A stretch of DNA of 59,871 nucleotides from an uncultured Acidimicrobiales bacterium (GTDB taxonomy: Bacteria > Actinomycetota > Acidimicrobiia > Acidimicrobiales > SZUA-35): the NCBI GenBank assembly GCA_938029215.1, contig CALHFG010000103.1, forward strand, positions 1-59,871. Reading direction: 5' to 3'. Position numbers and translations under genes: made by a program. Every line of letters begins with the position of its first letter. Within the stretch, counting starts at the first letter, position 1. This document shows positions 16,623-24,882 of the stretch, piece after piece. Below the pieces are notes generated by a model. It worked only from the letters and a program-made list of their open reading frames with translations, searched no databases and was not told the origin of the DNA.

Positions 16623-16660
16623 GGGGTCAGACCCCTTCGGAGCTGACGGGGTCTGACCCC
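16623..16660. repeat. Inverted repeat of a self-palindromic GGGGTC-A-GACCCC unit
   Basis: GGGGTCAGACCCC (16623-16635) and GGGGTCTGACCCC (16648-16660) are perfect 13-base inverted copies with a 12-nt loop; each arm is itself a palindrome around one central base. It covers the last codons and stop of the adjacent methyltransferase-like gene. It could be a transcription terminator (no U-tract follows) or a dispersed REP-type element that landed at the gene end. Confidence 0.7.
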
Positions 16661-17646
16661 GGAGCAGGTTGTTCGGCTGATCGAGCCGACGCCACGATCA
16701 CGTCGCGGGTGATCGCGCGGTCAACCACATGGGTGAACTCGGGCGTGCTGAGCGCTTCAAAGCCACCGCGATACAAGACACTCTTGAGGTCGCGACGCTT
16801 GGTCTCTTTCACATTCCACGCCACGACCACGGCGGCGTCCTTGCCACAGAGCATCCGCCAGTCATCAACCTGGGCCTCCACTAACTCGTCGGCACCCACC
16901 CGCCTCTTGCCCTTGCCGCTCGCCATTTGATGCTGAGCGCCATAGGGCAGGTCGGTGACGAGCGCACCGAATCGGGGTTGCTTTGGAAGGCCCCGGTGGT
17001 CGCCGCCGGCCGGCAAATGGTAGGTCTCGATATCGGGGTGCTTCTTCGCTTTCAATTCATCACGAGTTCGGGCAACGGTGAACGACATCGCCCGTAGTTC
17101 GCTGTTGCCCTTGCGGTACTTGGTTATCTGATGAGGGAAACGATGGTTCTTCGCCCACTGCTCGAGGAAGGTTGCGTAGTCAGTGAGGGATCGCAGATCA
17201 TCATCGAACCCGACGCTCCGAAGTCCATAGACCAACGCCCAGTTCAGGGTTGTGCCCCGGCCACACATCGGGTCAAGCAATACCGGTCGATCATTGGGAG
17301 CAGCGGCTTTGGCCAGGTTGATCATGAGACGTGTGAAACGCTCGTTGGTCTTGCCGCGGTACCGCTGGATAGAGACCACATCGGTAGGGAACTTCAATGA
17401 CTCGCCGAGTTCGATCGGGCGCAGTAGATCGGGCTCGACCTCTTCGAAGAGAGCGGCACTGGCACACAGCGAGCCCACCTCACCCGGGAGCTCATCCGCT
17501 TCAAAACTCAGGTACGCGGTGCGCCCGGTCTGATGAACCTCCGGCTCGAGGCCTGCCACAAAGGCCAGCTCCGACGCAGCCACCTGCGGCACCGCTCCGC
17601 TGAAGACCCGATTCAAATCCGTTTCTAGATACAACCGAAATCGCAC
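16627..17646 (-). CDS. TRM11/RlmKL-like SAM-dependent RNA methyltransferase
   Basis: A 339-residue protein with an N-terminal domain of about 115 residues and a C-terminal Rossmann methyltransferase: SAM motif I LLDPMCGRGTTLNWAL, acidic motif II (SVGFDD) and the catalytic motif IV TDLPYGAQHQ, the D/N-P-P-Y type that methylates exocyclic or ring nitrogens. The layout resembles Trm11/TrmG10 tRNA guanosine N2-methyltransferases, so a tRNA target is likely but unproven. The N-terminal domain is too divergent to call THUMP. GTG 17646 has TAGGCT 6 nt before it. The last ten codons are made of the GGGGTC inverted repeat, which may have replaced the original C terminus. Confidence 0.8.
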   Translation of the reverse strand: MRFRLYLETDLNRVFSGAVPQVAASELAFVAGLEPEVHQTGRTAYLSFEADELPGEVGSLCASAALFEEVEPDLLRPIELGESLKFPTDVVSIQRYRGKTNERFTRLMINLAKAAAPNDRPVLLDPMCGRGTTLNWALVYGLRSVGFDDDLRSLTDYATFLEQWAKNHRFPHQITKYRKGNSELRAMSFTVARTRDELKAKKHPDIETYHLPAGGDHRGLPKQPRFGALVTDLPYGAQHQMASGKGKRRVGADELVEAQVDDWRMLCGKDAAVVVAWNVKETKRRDLKSVLYRGGFEALSTPEFTHVVDRAITRDVIVASARSAEQPAPGSDPVSSEGV

Positions 17647-17652
17647 CCTCCA

Positions 17653-17658
17653 AGCCTA
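17653..17658 (-). promoter_or_regulatory. Leaderless-type -10 hexamer of the TRM11-like gene
   Basis: TAGGCT on the minus strand, 6 nt before GTG 17646. The intervening TGGAGG is also Shine-Dalgarno-like but abuts the start codon, too close to serve as one. Confidence 0.45.
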
Positions 17659-17685
17659 TGGGGCTCTGAGCGAACGACGCCGGGA

Positions 17686-19233
17686 TCAGCGCAGGACGGA
17701 TGTGGCTGCGGTACGAAGGAAGTCGCCACCGAGGTCTGGAAGGACACCCCACAGGACGGTTGCTCCAACCGCCGCAACGATCACGATCATCGCCGCAGGG
17801 ACCTGGGCAATCGCGCCACCGGATTCAACCATCACGCCCTCGTCGTCCGATTCAGGCGCTGTAAGGAACATGCTTACCGTGACCTTCAGGTACAAGTAGG
17901 CACCGACGACGGCCGCGATCATTGCGGCGGCGGCGAGCACGTAGTTCTCGCCACGCACGGCAGCTTCGATGACGCCGAACTTGGCCCAGAAGCCACTGGT
18001 GAACGGAATGCCAGCCTGGGCGAACATAAGTACAACCAGGAGACCCGCAAGCAACGGCCTCCGGCTGGAGAGACCTGCGTAGTCGTCGAGACTGTGGGCA
18101 CCGTCCCCTTGGCGGCCCACAAGGGTGGCGACACCGAAGGTGCCCCCGACCATCACGGTGTAGGCAAAGAGGTAGAACAACACCGAGCGGGAGCCAAGAG
18201 CCGACACGCCCTGGTCGGTGGACCCCGCCGCATGGAGGCCGATCAGAATGAAGCCAGCATGGCTGATGGAGCTGTAGGCCATCATCCGCTTGATGTTGGT
18301 CTGCTTGATGGCCAGGAAAGATCCGATAACGATCGAAAGCAGCGCCATCGCTCCAACGACCGGACGCCAATCGCCGCCGACGGGCACGAACGATCCCAAG
18401 AAGACTCGGGCGAACCCGGCGAACCCGGCGACCTTGACCGCTGAGGCCATGAAGCCAACGATCGGCGTGGGAGCACCCTCATAGACGTCGGGTGTCCACA
18501 GGTGGAATGGGGCTGCGGAGATCTTGAAACCGAATCCCACCAAGAGCAGCGCCATTCCCGCAAGCAACAGCGAGGAGTCTTCAACCGGACTCAGCCCACG
18601 CTCGTTCACCAGGGCAAGGGCTTGTTCGATCTCACCGAGGCGCGTAGAGCCCGTGGCCCCGTAGATCATCGCAATGCCGTACAGGAAGAACGCCGACGAC
18701 AGTGCGCCCAGAATGAAGTACTTGAAGCCAGCCTCTTGGCTCTCGGACCGGCGAAGATGCAGCGCTGCCAAGACGTAGACGGCGATCGACAGAATCTCCA
18801 GACCCAGGAAGGTCACGATGAGATCTTCTGCAGCGGCCATCATCAGGCCGCCCGACGCCGAAAGCAGTACGAGGACGTACCATTCGGGCCCGTCTAGATT
18901 CTCGCGACGGAGGTAGTCGTCGAGCAACAGTGCGGTGAAGAACACCGCAACGGAGATGATCGCTGTGACAAAGATGGCGAAGCCGTCGACGGCTAGTGCT
19001 CCATCGAGGATGATTTGGGGACCATCGTCTTGGACGCGGCGCCAGATCGGTACCAGGGTCACGAGTGCGCCCACCGCCATCGCTGCGGTGTAGAGCGCCG
19101 GGAAGGACTTCGTGCGCAGCCGTGGGAACAGTGCCGTCAGGGTTACGAGAATGACCGCGCCCTCGGCGAAGAAAAGCAGAGGACGTAGTAGTGACCACGG
19201 GATCTCCGGCGTTGCGATCGTCTGTGCAAACAT
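17686..19233 (-). CDS. nuoN: NADH-quinone oxidoreductase subunit N
   Basis: Antiporter-like membrane subunit of complex I, 515 residues, last gene of the nuoE-N transcript. About 14 hydrophobic helices; the proton-translocation family pattern is clear in KISAAPFHLWTPDVYEGAPT (the conserved Lys and the HxWxPDxYxGAP motif) and in IKQTNIKRMMAYSSISHAGF. The start is ATG 19233, which overlaps the nuoM stop (TGATG); a GTG directly upstream at 19236 is also possible. Length is normal for the family. Confidence 0.96.
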   Translation of the reverse strand: MFAQTIATPEIPWSLLRPLLFFAEGAVILVTLTALFPRLRTKSFPALYTAAMAVGALVTLVPIWRRVQDDGPQIILDGALAVDGFAIFVTAIISVAVFFTALLLDDYLRRENLDGPEWYVLVLLSASGGLMMAAAEDLIVTFLGLEILSIAVYVLAALHLRRSESQEAGFKYFILGALSSAFFLYGIAMIYGATGSTRLGEIEQALALVNERGLSPVEDSSLLLAGMALLLVGFGFKISAAPFHLWTPDVYEGAPTPIVGFMASAVKVAGFAGFARVFLGSFVPVGGDWRPVVGAMALLSIVIGSFLAIKQTNIKRMMAYSSISHAGFILIGLHAAGSTDQGVSALGSRSVLFYLFAYTVMVGGTFGVATLVGRQGDGAHSLDDYAGLSSRRPLLAGLLVVLMFAQAGIPFTSGFWAKFGVIEAAVRGENYVLAAAAMIAAVVGAYLYLKVTVSMFLTAPESDDEGVMVESGGAIAQVPAAMIVIVAAVGATVLWGVLPDLGGDFLRTAATSVLR

Positions 19234-20888
19234 CACTCGCCCTCACCCTTCGCAGCAGCCTTTGCCTCGGCCTTTTCTTCCGCCTCGTGCAGTGCCTCGA
19301 TGAGCTGCTCGCGCTTGTCGTGTTGCTCTGGCGCCTCGGGTTCGGGCTCGGTGAATCCGTTCACGTTGGCCTCGATGTGCACGATCAGTTCATCGACTGC
19401 TGGTTCGATTCGGTCGAGCACCGGCTTGGGGTAGACGCCCATCCCGACGATGAGCGCCAAGAGCGGCAGAATCGAGAAGAACTCTGAGAAGCTCAGATCG
19501 CGCATCGTTGCGTTCTCGCCCTCGGGGGTGCCGTGGAAGACCCGTTGGTAGGCCCACAGAAGGTACAGGGCCGCCAGAATCACGCCGGTGGTCGCGACCA
19601 CGGCAAACCAGCGAGCGTCACCTTGGAAGGCGCCAAGAAGAATGAGGAACTCGCCAACAAAGCCGTTGAGCCCGGGGAGACCAACGCTGGACAGCATGAC
19701 CAGGGTAAAGACGCCGGCGAAGAGCGGCGCTGCCTTCTGAAGTCCCGACAGTGCGGCGATCTCGCGGGTGTGGCGACGTTCATAGATCCAGCCGACGAGG
19801 ATGAACAATGCGCCGGTGCTGATGCCGTGGTTGACCATCTGCATGACCGCACCCTGGATGCCCTGAGAGTTCAGTGCGAAGAGGCCAATGATGATGAACC
19901 CGAGGTGGGCGATGGAGGAGTACGCAATAAGGCGCTTGAGGTCCTTCTGAACCGTTGCAACGATGGCGCCATAGACGATCCCGATCACACCGAGAGTCAG
20001 GAAGATCGGAGCGAAATCGTGTGAGGCCTCAGGGAAAAGGTAAAGCCCGAAGCGGAGGAATCCATAGGTACCGAGCTTCAGCATGACGCCGGCAAGGATG
20101 ACCGAACCGATCGTGGGTGCTTCGGTGTGAGCATCCGGGAGCCACGTGTGCAGCGGGAACAACGGCACCTTTACCGCAAAGGCGAGGGCGAACGTGGCCA
20201 GCACCGCACGAGCTTGGTTGGTGGTGAGCGCCTGTGCTTCGGCAAGGTCCCGGATATCGAAGGTAAGCGCACCGCCAGTGTTTCGGGCGGTCAGGAAGAC
20301 CACGACCAGGATGCCAACCATCATGAGCGCCGAGCCCGCCATGGTGTACAAGAAGAACTTCAGCGCTGCGTAGACCCGATTCCCATGGCCCCAGCCGCCG
20401 ATGAGGAAGTACATCGGGACCAGAACGATCTCGAAGAACATGAAGAACATGAGCAGGTCAAGCGACATGAACACGCCCATTGAACCGGCCATCAGGATCA
20501 TGACCCAGATGTGATAGGCCTTGGCATCGTGGTGAGCGCTAGTGGCCAAAAGGCCGAGCGGGAACAGGATGCCGGTCATCACTACGAGGAACAGCGAAAT
20601 CCCGTCGACGCCGAGGGAGAAGCTGATGCCAAGGTCGGCGATCCAGCTGCGTTCGGAGACGAACTGGAAGCCGCCGTCGTCTACTACGAACTTGGCCAGC
20701 ATGTAGACCGAAACGGCGCCCGTGATTGCCGACCCGGCGAGGGCGGTGATCCGGCTGTAGTCGTCGCGGTGGGCCGGGAGCAGGCCGATGATCAACGCGG
20801 TGAGCAACGGGATGAAGATCAACGAAGGAAGCAGCGGGAACGAGACCGCCTCGGCGGCTTCGACAGCGAACAGGCTAGAGATCATCAT
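19233..20888 (-). CDS. nuoM: NADH-quinone oxidoreductase subunit M
   Basis: Antiporter-like membrane subunit of complex I, 551 residues. Conserved marks: FEIVLVPMYFLIGGWGHGNR with the essential Glu, KVPLFPLHTWLPDAHTEAPT, and QKDLKRLIAYSSIAHLGF. The charged C-terminal tail (about 45 residues, rich in Glu, Ala and Lys) is an extension beyond the last helix. ATG 20888 overlaps the nuoL stop (ATGA); the frame extends further upstream but those codons lie in nuoL. Confidence 0.96.
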   Translation of the reverse strand: MMISSLFAVEAAEAVSFPLLPSLIFIPLLTALIIGLLPAHRDDYSRITALAGSAITGAVSVYMLAKFVVDDGGFQFVSERSWIADLGISFSLGVDGISLFLVVMTGILFPLGLLATSAHHDAKAYHIWVMILMAGSMGVFMSLDLLMFFMFFEIVLVPMYFLIGGWGHGNRVYAALKFFLYTMAGSALMMVGILVVVFLTARNTGGALTFDIRDLAEAQALTTNQARAVLATFALAFAVKVPLFPLHTWLPDAHTEAPTIGSVILAGVMLKLGTYGFLRFGLYLFPEASHDFAPIFLTLGVIGIVYGAIVATVQKDLKRLIAYSSIAHLGFIIIGLFALNSQGIQGAVMQMVNHGISTGALFILVGWIYERRHTREIAALSGLQKAAPLFAGVFTLVMLSSVGLPGLNGFVGEFLILLGAFQGDARWFAVVATTGVILAALYLLWAYQRVFHGTPEGENATMRDLSFSEFFSILPLLALIVGMGVYPKPVLDRIEPAVDELIVHIEANVNGFTEPEPEAPEQHDKREQLIEALHEAEEKAEAKAAAKGEGE

Positions 20889-23269
20889 GACTGCCACAAC
20901 CGGGAGAGGAACCAAAGAACTACGGCGGCAGACCCGACAACGATGCCGAGAGCGGAGTTACGTACGTACCCGGTCTGGAGGCTACGCAGGGAGCTGCCGA
21001 TCGAACGAACCGCCGAAGCGACGCCGTTCACCGCTCCGTCGATCACGGAACGATCGAAGAGGGCCGCGAAATCAAAGCCCTTGTGGCCGGGCCCACCCGC
21101 GATCTTCGCGTACGTCTCATCCACATACCAGGCACGGGCAAATGGCGTCTTCTCGATGGTTCGGGGGTCCACTTTGCCGCGCATATAGACATGGAACGCC
21201 CCAGCTATCGCTGCAAGAGCGCAGACGATCGCTACGACAGCCAATCCCCACTTGGTGGAGGTCGCGACAGCCAGTTTTGCTTCGTTTCCGAACAGACTGG
21301 TCTCTAACCAGTGCTGGAGGAAGTGGAGATCCTTGGTAAATGGCAGGTTGAGAGCGCCACCAACGATGGCAGCCCCCGACAGGGCTACCAACGGCACCGT
21401 CATGGTCCACGGCGACTCATGCGGGTGGTATTCCTGCCGTTCGACGTAGCTCGCTGGCATCTCGCCGGCCAGATCTCCCAGTTTGGGCGCGGCCGACACC
21501 GCAGTCACATGCGTATCAGGCATGGGCAGTGTGGATCGCTTCGCAGCCAGCGCTCTGTACGACGACTTTGCCGCGGCCAAAGCTTCTTCCGCGGAATCCA
21601 CCGATGCGTTGGCTTCCGCCACGGTGCTTTGGGCTTTGGCCAGGTTTTCGCTGGCTTTGGGAACGCCCTTTTCGGCTTTCTCCAACGCCTTGGTCAACTT
21701 GGCATGGGAGTCGTCGTCGGCGCTCACGAGCGCAAGCGCCTCTTTGGCATCGTTCAGTTTGGTGGCGGAGACCTCAACGGCGGCCGTCTTCTTCTCGACA
21801 TCGCCCGCTGCCTTCTCTACCGATGCGTGCGCGGCAGCCAGTGCCTCTTCGGCTTCGGTGGTCACGCCGCTAGCCGAGACCAGACGATTGTCGAATGCGG
21901 CGTTGATTTCTTCGGCCGTGGCGTCGTAGAAACGTGTGCGCCCAAAGAAGGTGAGAATGACCTGACGGGTCATGTAGAACGCGGTGAGCAGGGCGGTCAC
22001 CAGGCCGATGGCCCACAGTGCCTTGTTGTCGTTCCAGGCATAGAGCAGGATTTCGTCTTTGCTCCAGAATCCCGCGAAGGGCGGAACGCCTGCAATCGCG
22101 AGCCAGCCGATAATGAAGGTGATCGAGGTGATCGGCATCAATTTGGCCAACCCACCCATCTTTCGCATGTCCTGCTCGTCGTTCATTCCGTGAATGACCG
22201 ACCCCGAGCCCAGGAACAGCAGTGCCTTAAAGAAGGCGTGTGTGATCATGTGGAAGATGGCGGGCACGTACGCACCGATGCCAACGGCGAGGAAGAGATA
22301 GCCAAGCTGGGAGACCGTGGAGTACGCCAGGACTTTCTTGATGTCGTTTTGGGCCACTGCGACCGTGGCGGCGAACAACGCAGTGAGGGCACCAACCCAC
22401 GCGATGGTGTCGACGGCCCAGCCGTCGGCGATGGCCAACACCGGGTTCATGCGGGTGAGTAGGTAGACGCCGGAGGTCACCATGGTGGCGGCATGGATAA
22501 GCGCCGAGACAGGTGTGGGGCCCGCCATGGCATCGGGCAACCAGACATAGAGCGGCAACTGCGCCGACTTACCAGCAGCCGCTACTAGGAGCAGCAACAC
22601 AATGGCGGTTGCGGTACCCGCGATTGCGGGATCGCCCAGATGTTCTACGGCCCACGGGATGATGTCGGCGTACTGGATGGACCCCACCTTGGAGAAGACG
22701 AGGAACATCGCCAGCATGAAGCCAAAGTCACCGATGCGGTTGGTGACGAACGCCTTCTTACCCGCCGAGGCGTTGGCGGGGTCGGTGAACCAGAACGAAA
22801 TAAGGAAGTAGGAGCAAGCGCCGACGCCTTCCCAACCCAGGAAGGTCATCAGCATGTTGTCGCCCAGCACCAGCAGGAGCATGGAGGCAACGAAAAGGTT
22901 CAGGTACAGGAAAAACTTGGAGAAATTGGGGTCCCCATGCATGTACCCGATGGAATACAGATGGATCAATGTTCCGACGCCGGTGATGAACAGACACATC
23001 GTGATCGATAGCGGATCCACCAATAGCCCAGCGTTCACACTGAAGTTGCCGGCGGGCACCCACTCGAACAGTGTCTGGACGAAGAACCTCTCGCTGTGTT
23101 CTTCGGCCACGAGACCGAGGAACACGACGACAGTGGCCGCAAAGCTGGTGGCAGCAGCACTGAGGCCGAGCCAGCCGGCCAGCGGCTCGCCGAGCGCACG
23201 ACCAAAAAGAAGAATGAGCCCAAAACCTACGAGCGGTGCGGCCGGAATCAGCCATGCGAGTTCAAGCAT
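20885..23269 (-). CDS. nuoL: NADH-quinone oxidoreductase subunit L with a coiled-coil insertion
   Basis: The distal antiporter-like subunit of complex I, 794 residues, longer than the usual 610-660. Residues 1-445 are typical: FLGWEGVGACSYFLISFW, KSAQLPLYVWLPDAMAGPTP and QNDIKKVLAYSTVSQLGYLF. Family homologues pass within about ten residues from the FFG-R segment (about 441-447) to the HPHESP segment (615-620). Here about 165 residues intervene; about 463-580 are Ala/Glu/Lys/Ser-rich with heptad-like spacing and no Pro-rich breaks (for example EALAAAHASVEKAAGDVEKK), so a long coiled coil is predicted. The C-terminal helices and the lateral-helix region follow. The frame is open throughout, so it is not a frameshift product. 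Confidence 0.95.
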   Translation of the reverse strand: MLELAWLIPAAPLVGFGLILLFGRALGEPLAGWLGLSAAATSFAATVVVFLGLVAEEHSERFFVQTLFEWVPAGNFSVNAGLLVDPLSITMCLFITGVGTLIHLYSIGYMHGDPNFSKFFLYLNLFVASMLLLVLGDNMLMTFLGWEGVGACSYFLISFWFTDPANASAGKKAFVTNRIGDFGFMLAMFLVFSKVGSIQYADIIPWAVEHLGDPAIAGTATAIVLLLLVAAAGKSAQLPLYVWLPDAMAGPTPVSALIHAATMVTSGVYLLTRMNPVLAIADGWAVDTIAWVGALTALFAATVAVAQNDIKKVLAYSTVSQLGYLFLAVGIGAYVPAIFHMITHAFFKALLFLGSGSVIHGMNDEQDMRKMGGLAKLMPITSITFIIGWLAIAGVPPFAGFWSKDEILLYAWNDNKALWAIGLVTALLTAFYMTRQVILTFFGRTRFYDATAEEINAAFDNRLVSASGVTTEAEEALAAAHASVEKAAGDVEKKTAAVEVSATKLNDAKEALALVSADDDSHAKLTKALEKAEKGVPKASENLAKAQSTVAEANASVDSAEEALAAAKSSYRALAAKRSTLPMPDTHVTAVSAAPKLGDLAGEMPASYVERQEYHPHESPWTMTVPLVALSGAAIVGGALNLPFTKDLHFLQHWLETSLFGNEAKLAVATSTKWGLAVVAIVCALAAIAGAFHVYMRGKVDPRTIEKTPFARAWYVDETYAKIAGGPGHKGFDFAALFDRSVIDGAVNGVASAVRSIGSSLRSLQTGYVRNSALGIVVGSAAVVLWFLSRLWQS

Positions 23270-23271
23270 GA

Positions 23272-23577
23272 CTATCCCCTCAGCGCCGCGATGTCGTCAG
23301 CATCGGCTTCTGGGTTGCGGCGCAGAACGGCCACGACGATAGAGAGACCAACCACGACCTCAGCGGCGGCGACCACAAGCACGAAGAAAACGGCGGTCTG
23401 ACCCGTGAGATCTCGAAGTGAGTTGGAAAACGTGACGAACGTAATGTTCACCGCATTGAGCATCAGCTCGACACACATAAACATGACCAGAGGGTTCCGC
23501 CGAATGAGCAGACCGGTGGCGCCGATCGAGAAAAGCAGCGCGCTCAGGACCAAGTACCAGGTCTCTGTGAGTTCCAC
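23272..23577 (-). CDS. nuoK: NADH-quinone oxidoreductase subunit K
   Basis: Small three-helix membrane subunit of complex I, 101 residues, normal length. The conserved intramembrane Glu is in PLVMFMCVELMLNAVNITFV and the second in AAAEVVVGLSIVVAVLRR. GTG start preceded by GGGGAGAG, a good ribosome site. It lies 34 nt after nuoJ and 2 nt before nuoL. Confidence 0.96.
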   Translation of the reverse strand: MELTETWYLVLSALLFSIGATGLLIRRNPLVMFMCVELMLNAVNITFVTFSNSLRDLTGQTAVFFVLVVAAAEVVVGLSIVVAVLRRNPEADADDIAALRG

Positions 23578-23611
23578 TACTTCTCTCCCCTACGGCGAAC
23601 GACGGTCAACA

Positions 23612-24193
23612 CTATTCGACCGATCGTCCAGGTTCGTCGATGACCAGGTCTTCGCCACCTTTGTTTCGCACCAACACAACCGCACCAACGGTGGCGATTG
23701 TAAGAAGGAGCGCGGTGGCTTGGAAGGCCAGAATGTTACGGGTGAACAGGTCCTCTCCCAACTGTTCAATCTGACTTCTCTCGGCATCGATGGGACGAAC
23801 CACCGATTCCTGTCCGGTTAGGGCAACAGCGCCATCTTCTCCTCCCGGCCCGGAGAGGAAAAGTCCTCCCAGGGTGAGGGCGAGGAGGATTGCGCCAAAA
23901 GTCAAACCCAGCGATCGCTGACCAACCAGCGGCTCGGTTCGAAGATCTTGAGCGGTGTCGACGCCCAACAACATGATGACGAAAAGAAACAGCACCACGA
24001 TGGCGCCCGCATAGACAACAACCTGCACGAGGGCGAGGAAGTGCGCTTCTTGAATAGTGAAGATGACCGCCACGCCAAAGAATGAGGCGATAAGGCTGAG
24101 CGCGGCATGAACGGGGTTGGGGAAACCAATGACCCCGAGGGCTCCTCCGAGCACAATGGCACCGGCAATGATGAACGTGATGACGTTAACCAT
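23612..24193 (-). CDS. nuoJ: NADH-quinone oxidoreductase subunit J
   Basis: Five-helix membrane subunit of complex I, 193 residues. Typical stretches are GAIVLGGALGVIGFPNPVHA at the N terminus and VVVYAGAIVVLFLFVIMLLG, where the pi-bulge helix TM3 with its YAGAI motif lies. The region after the fourth helix carries a soluble loop (about residues 115-150), and the protein ends in a short charged tail. ATG overlaps the nuoI stop by one base (TAATG). Confidence 0.95.
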   Translation of the reverse strand: MVNVITFIIAGAIVLGGALGVIGFPNPVHAALSLIASFFGVAVIFTIQEAHFLALVQVVVYAGAIVVLFLFVIMLLGVDTAQDLRTEPLVGQRSLGLTFGAILLALTLGGLFLSGPGGEDGAVALTGQESVVRPIDAERSQIEQLGEDLFTRNILAFQATALLLTIATVGAVVLVRNKGGEDLVIDEPGRSVE

Positions 24194-24882
24194 TAGTGGT
24201 GCCCTCCGTCGTGGTCCTCGTGGTCGTCTACGGGATCAACGTCGCGGACGCTGGCGTCCTTTTCGTCCTGAGGTAGATCGCCAGCACGCACGCCATATCC
24301 CAGTTCGCCACTCCAGCCTTTGCCGAGGTACTCGGCCTTACCGCTCGGCGAGGTGGCGCGCATCCAGCCCGACGTCTTGAGGTCTTCGCCGGGACGCCAG
24401 TCTTCCCACGGCATCTTTTGCGGCATGCCATCGTCGCCCACAAGGAGCTCGTCTTTGGTGTAGATGGCATCGGAACGGTTGGTGAAGGAGAACTCGAACA
24501 ACTTGGACTCGGTAATGGCCTGCGTTGGGCAGGCTTCTACGCACAGATCGCAGTGAATGCAACGGAGGTAGTTGATCTCGTAGACATAGCCGTACCGCTC
24601 ACCGGGGCTTTTCGGGTCATCCACAGGGTTGTCTTTGCCGCGGACGTAGATGCAGTTGGCTGGGCAAACGCCGGCGCAGAGCTCACAGCCGATGCATTTC
24701 TCCATGCCGTCTTCGTACCGGTTAAGAACGTGACGCCCATGGGCCCGCTCGGGCTTGGGGGCTTTTTCGTCCTTGACAGAGATCTCGCCCTTCTTATTCT
24801 TGCGGCCGCCTCGATATTCCTTGGTGGTAACGCCCTCGCCCCACTTGGCTAGCGTGACGGCGAATCCTTCGAAATAGCCCAT
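24193..24882 (-). CDS. nuoI: NADH-quinone oxidoreductase subunit I
   Basis: Peripheral ferredoxin-like subunit carrying clusters N6a and N6b, 229 residues. The two [4Fe-4S] motifs are CIGCELCAGVCPANCI and CIHCDLCVEACPTQAI. The N-terminal 45 residues hold a hydrophobic or amphipathic start followed by a Lys-rich stretch, and the C terminus is acidic with His-rich end DDHEDHDGGHH, which could bind metal but may be just disordered. Start ATG overlaps the nuoH stop (TGATG). Confidence 0.96.
   Translation of the reverse strand: MGYFEGFAVTLAKWGEGVTTKEYRGGRKNKKGEISVKDEKAPKPERAHGRHVLNRYEDGMEKCIGCELCAGVCPANCIYVRGKDNPVDDPKSPGERYGYVYEINYLRCIHCDLCVEACPTQAITESKLFEFSFTNRSDAIYTKDELLVGDDGMPQKMPWEDWRPGEDLKTSGWMRATSPSGKAEYLGKGWSGELGYGVRAGDLPQDEKDASVRDVDPVDDHEDHDGGHH

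Noticed and set aside
21311..22462. Antisense frame of 383 codons opposite nuoL
   Set aside because: Shadow of nuoL; Gly/Arg/His-rich composition, no family pattern.
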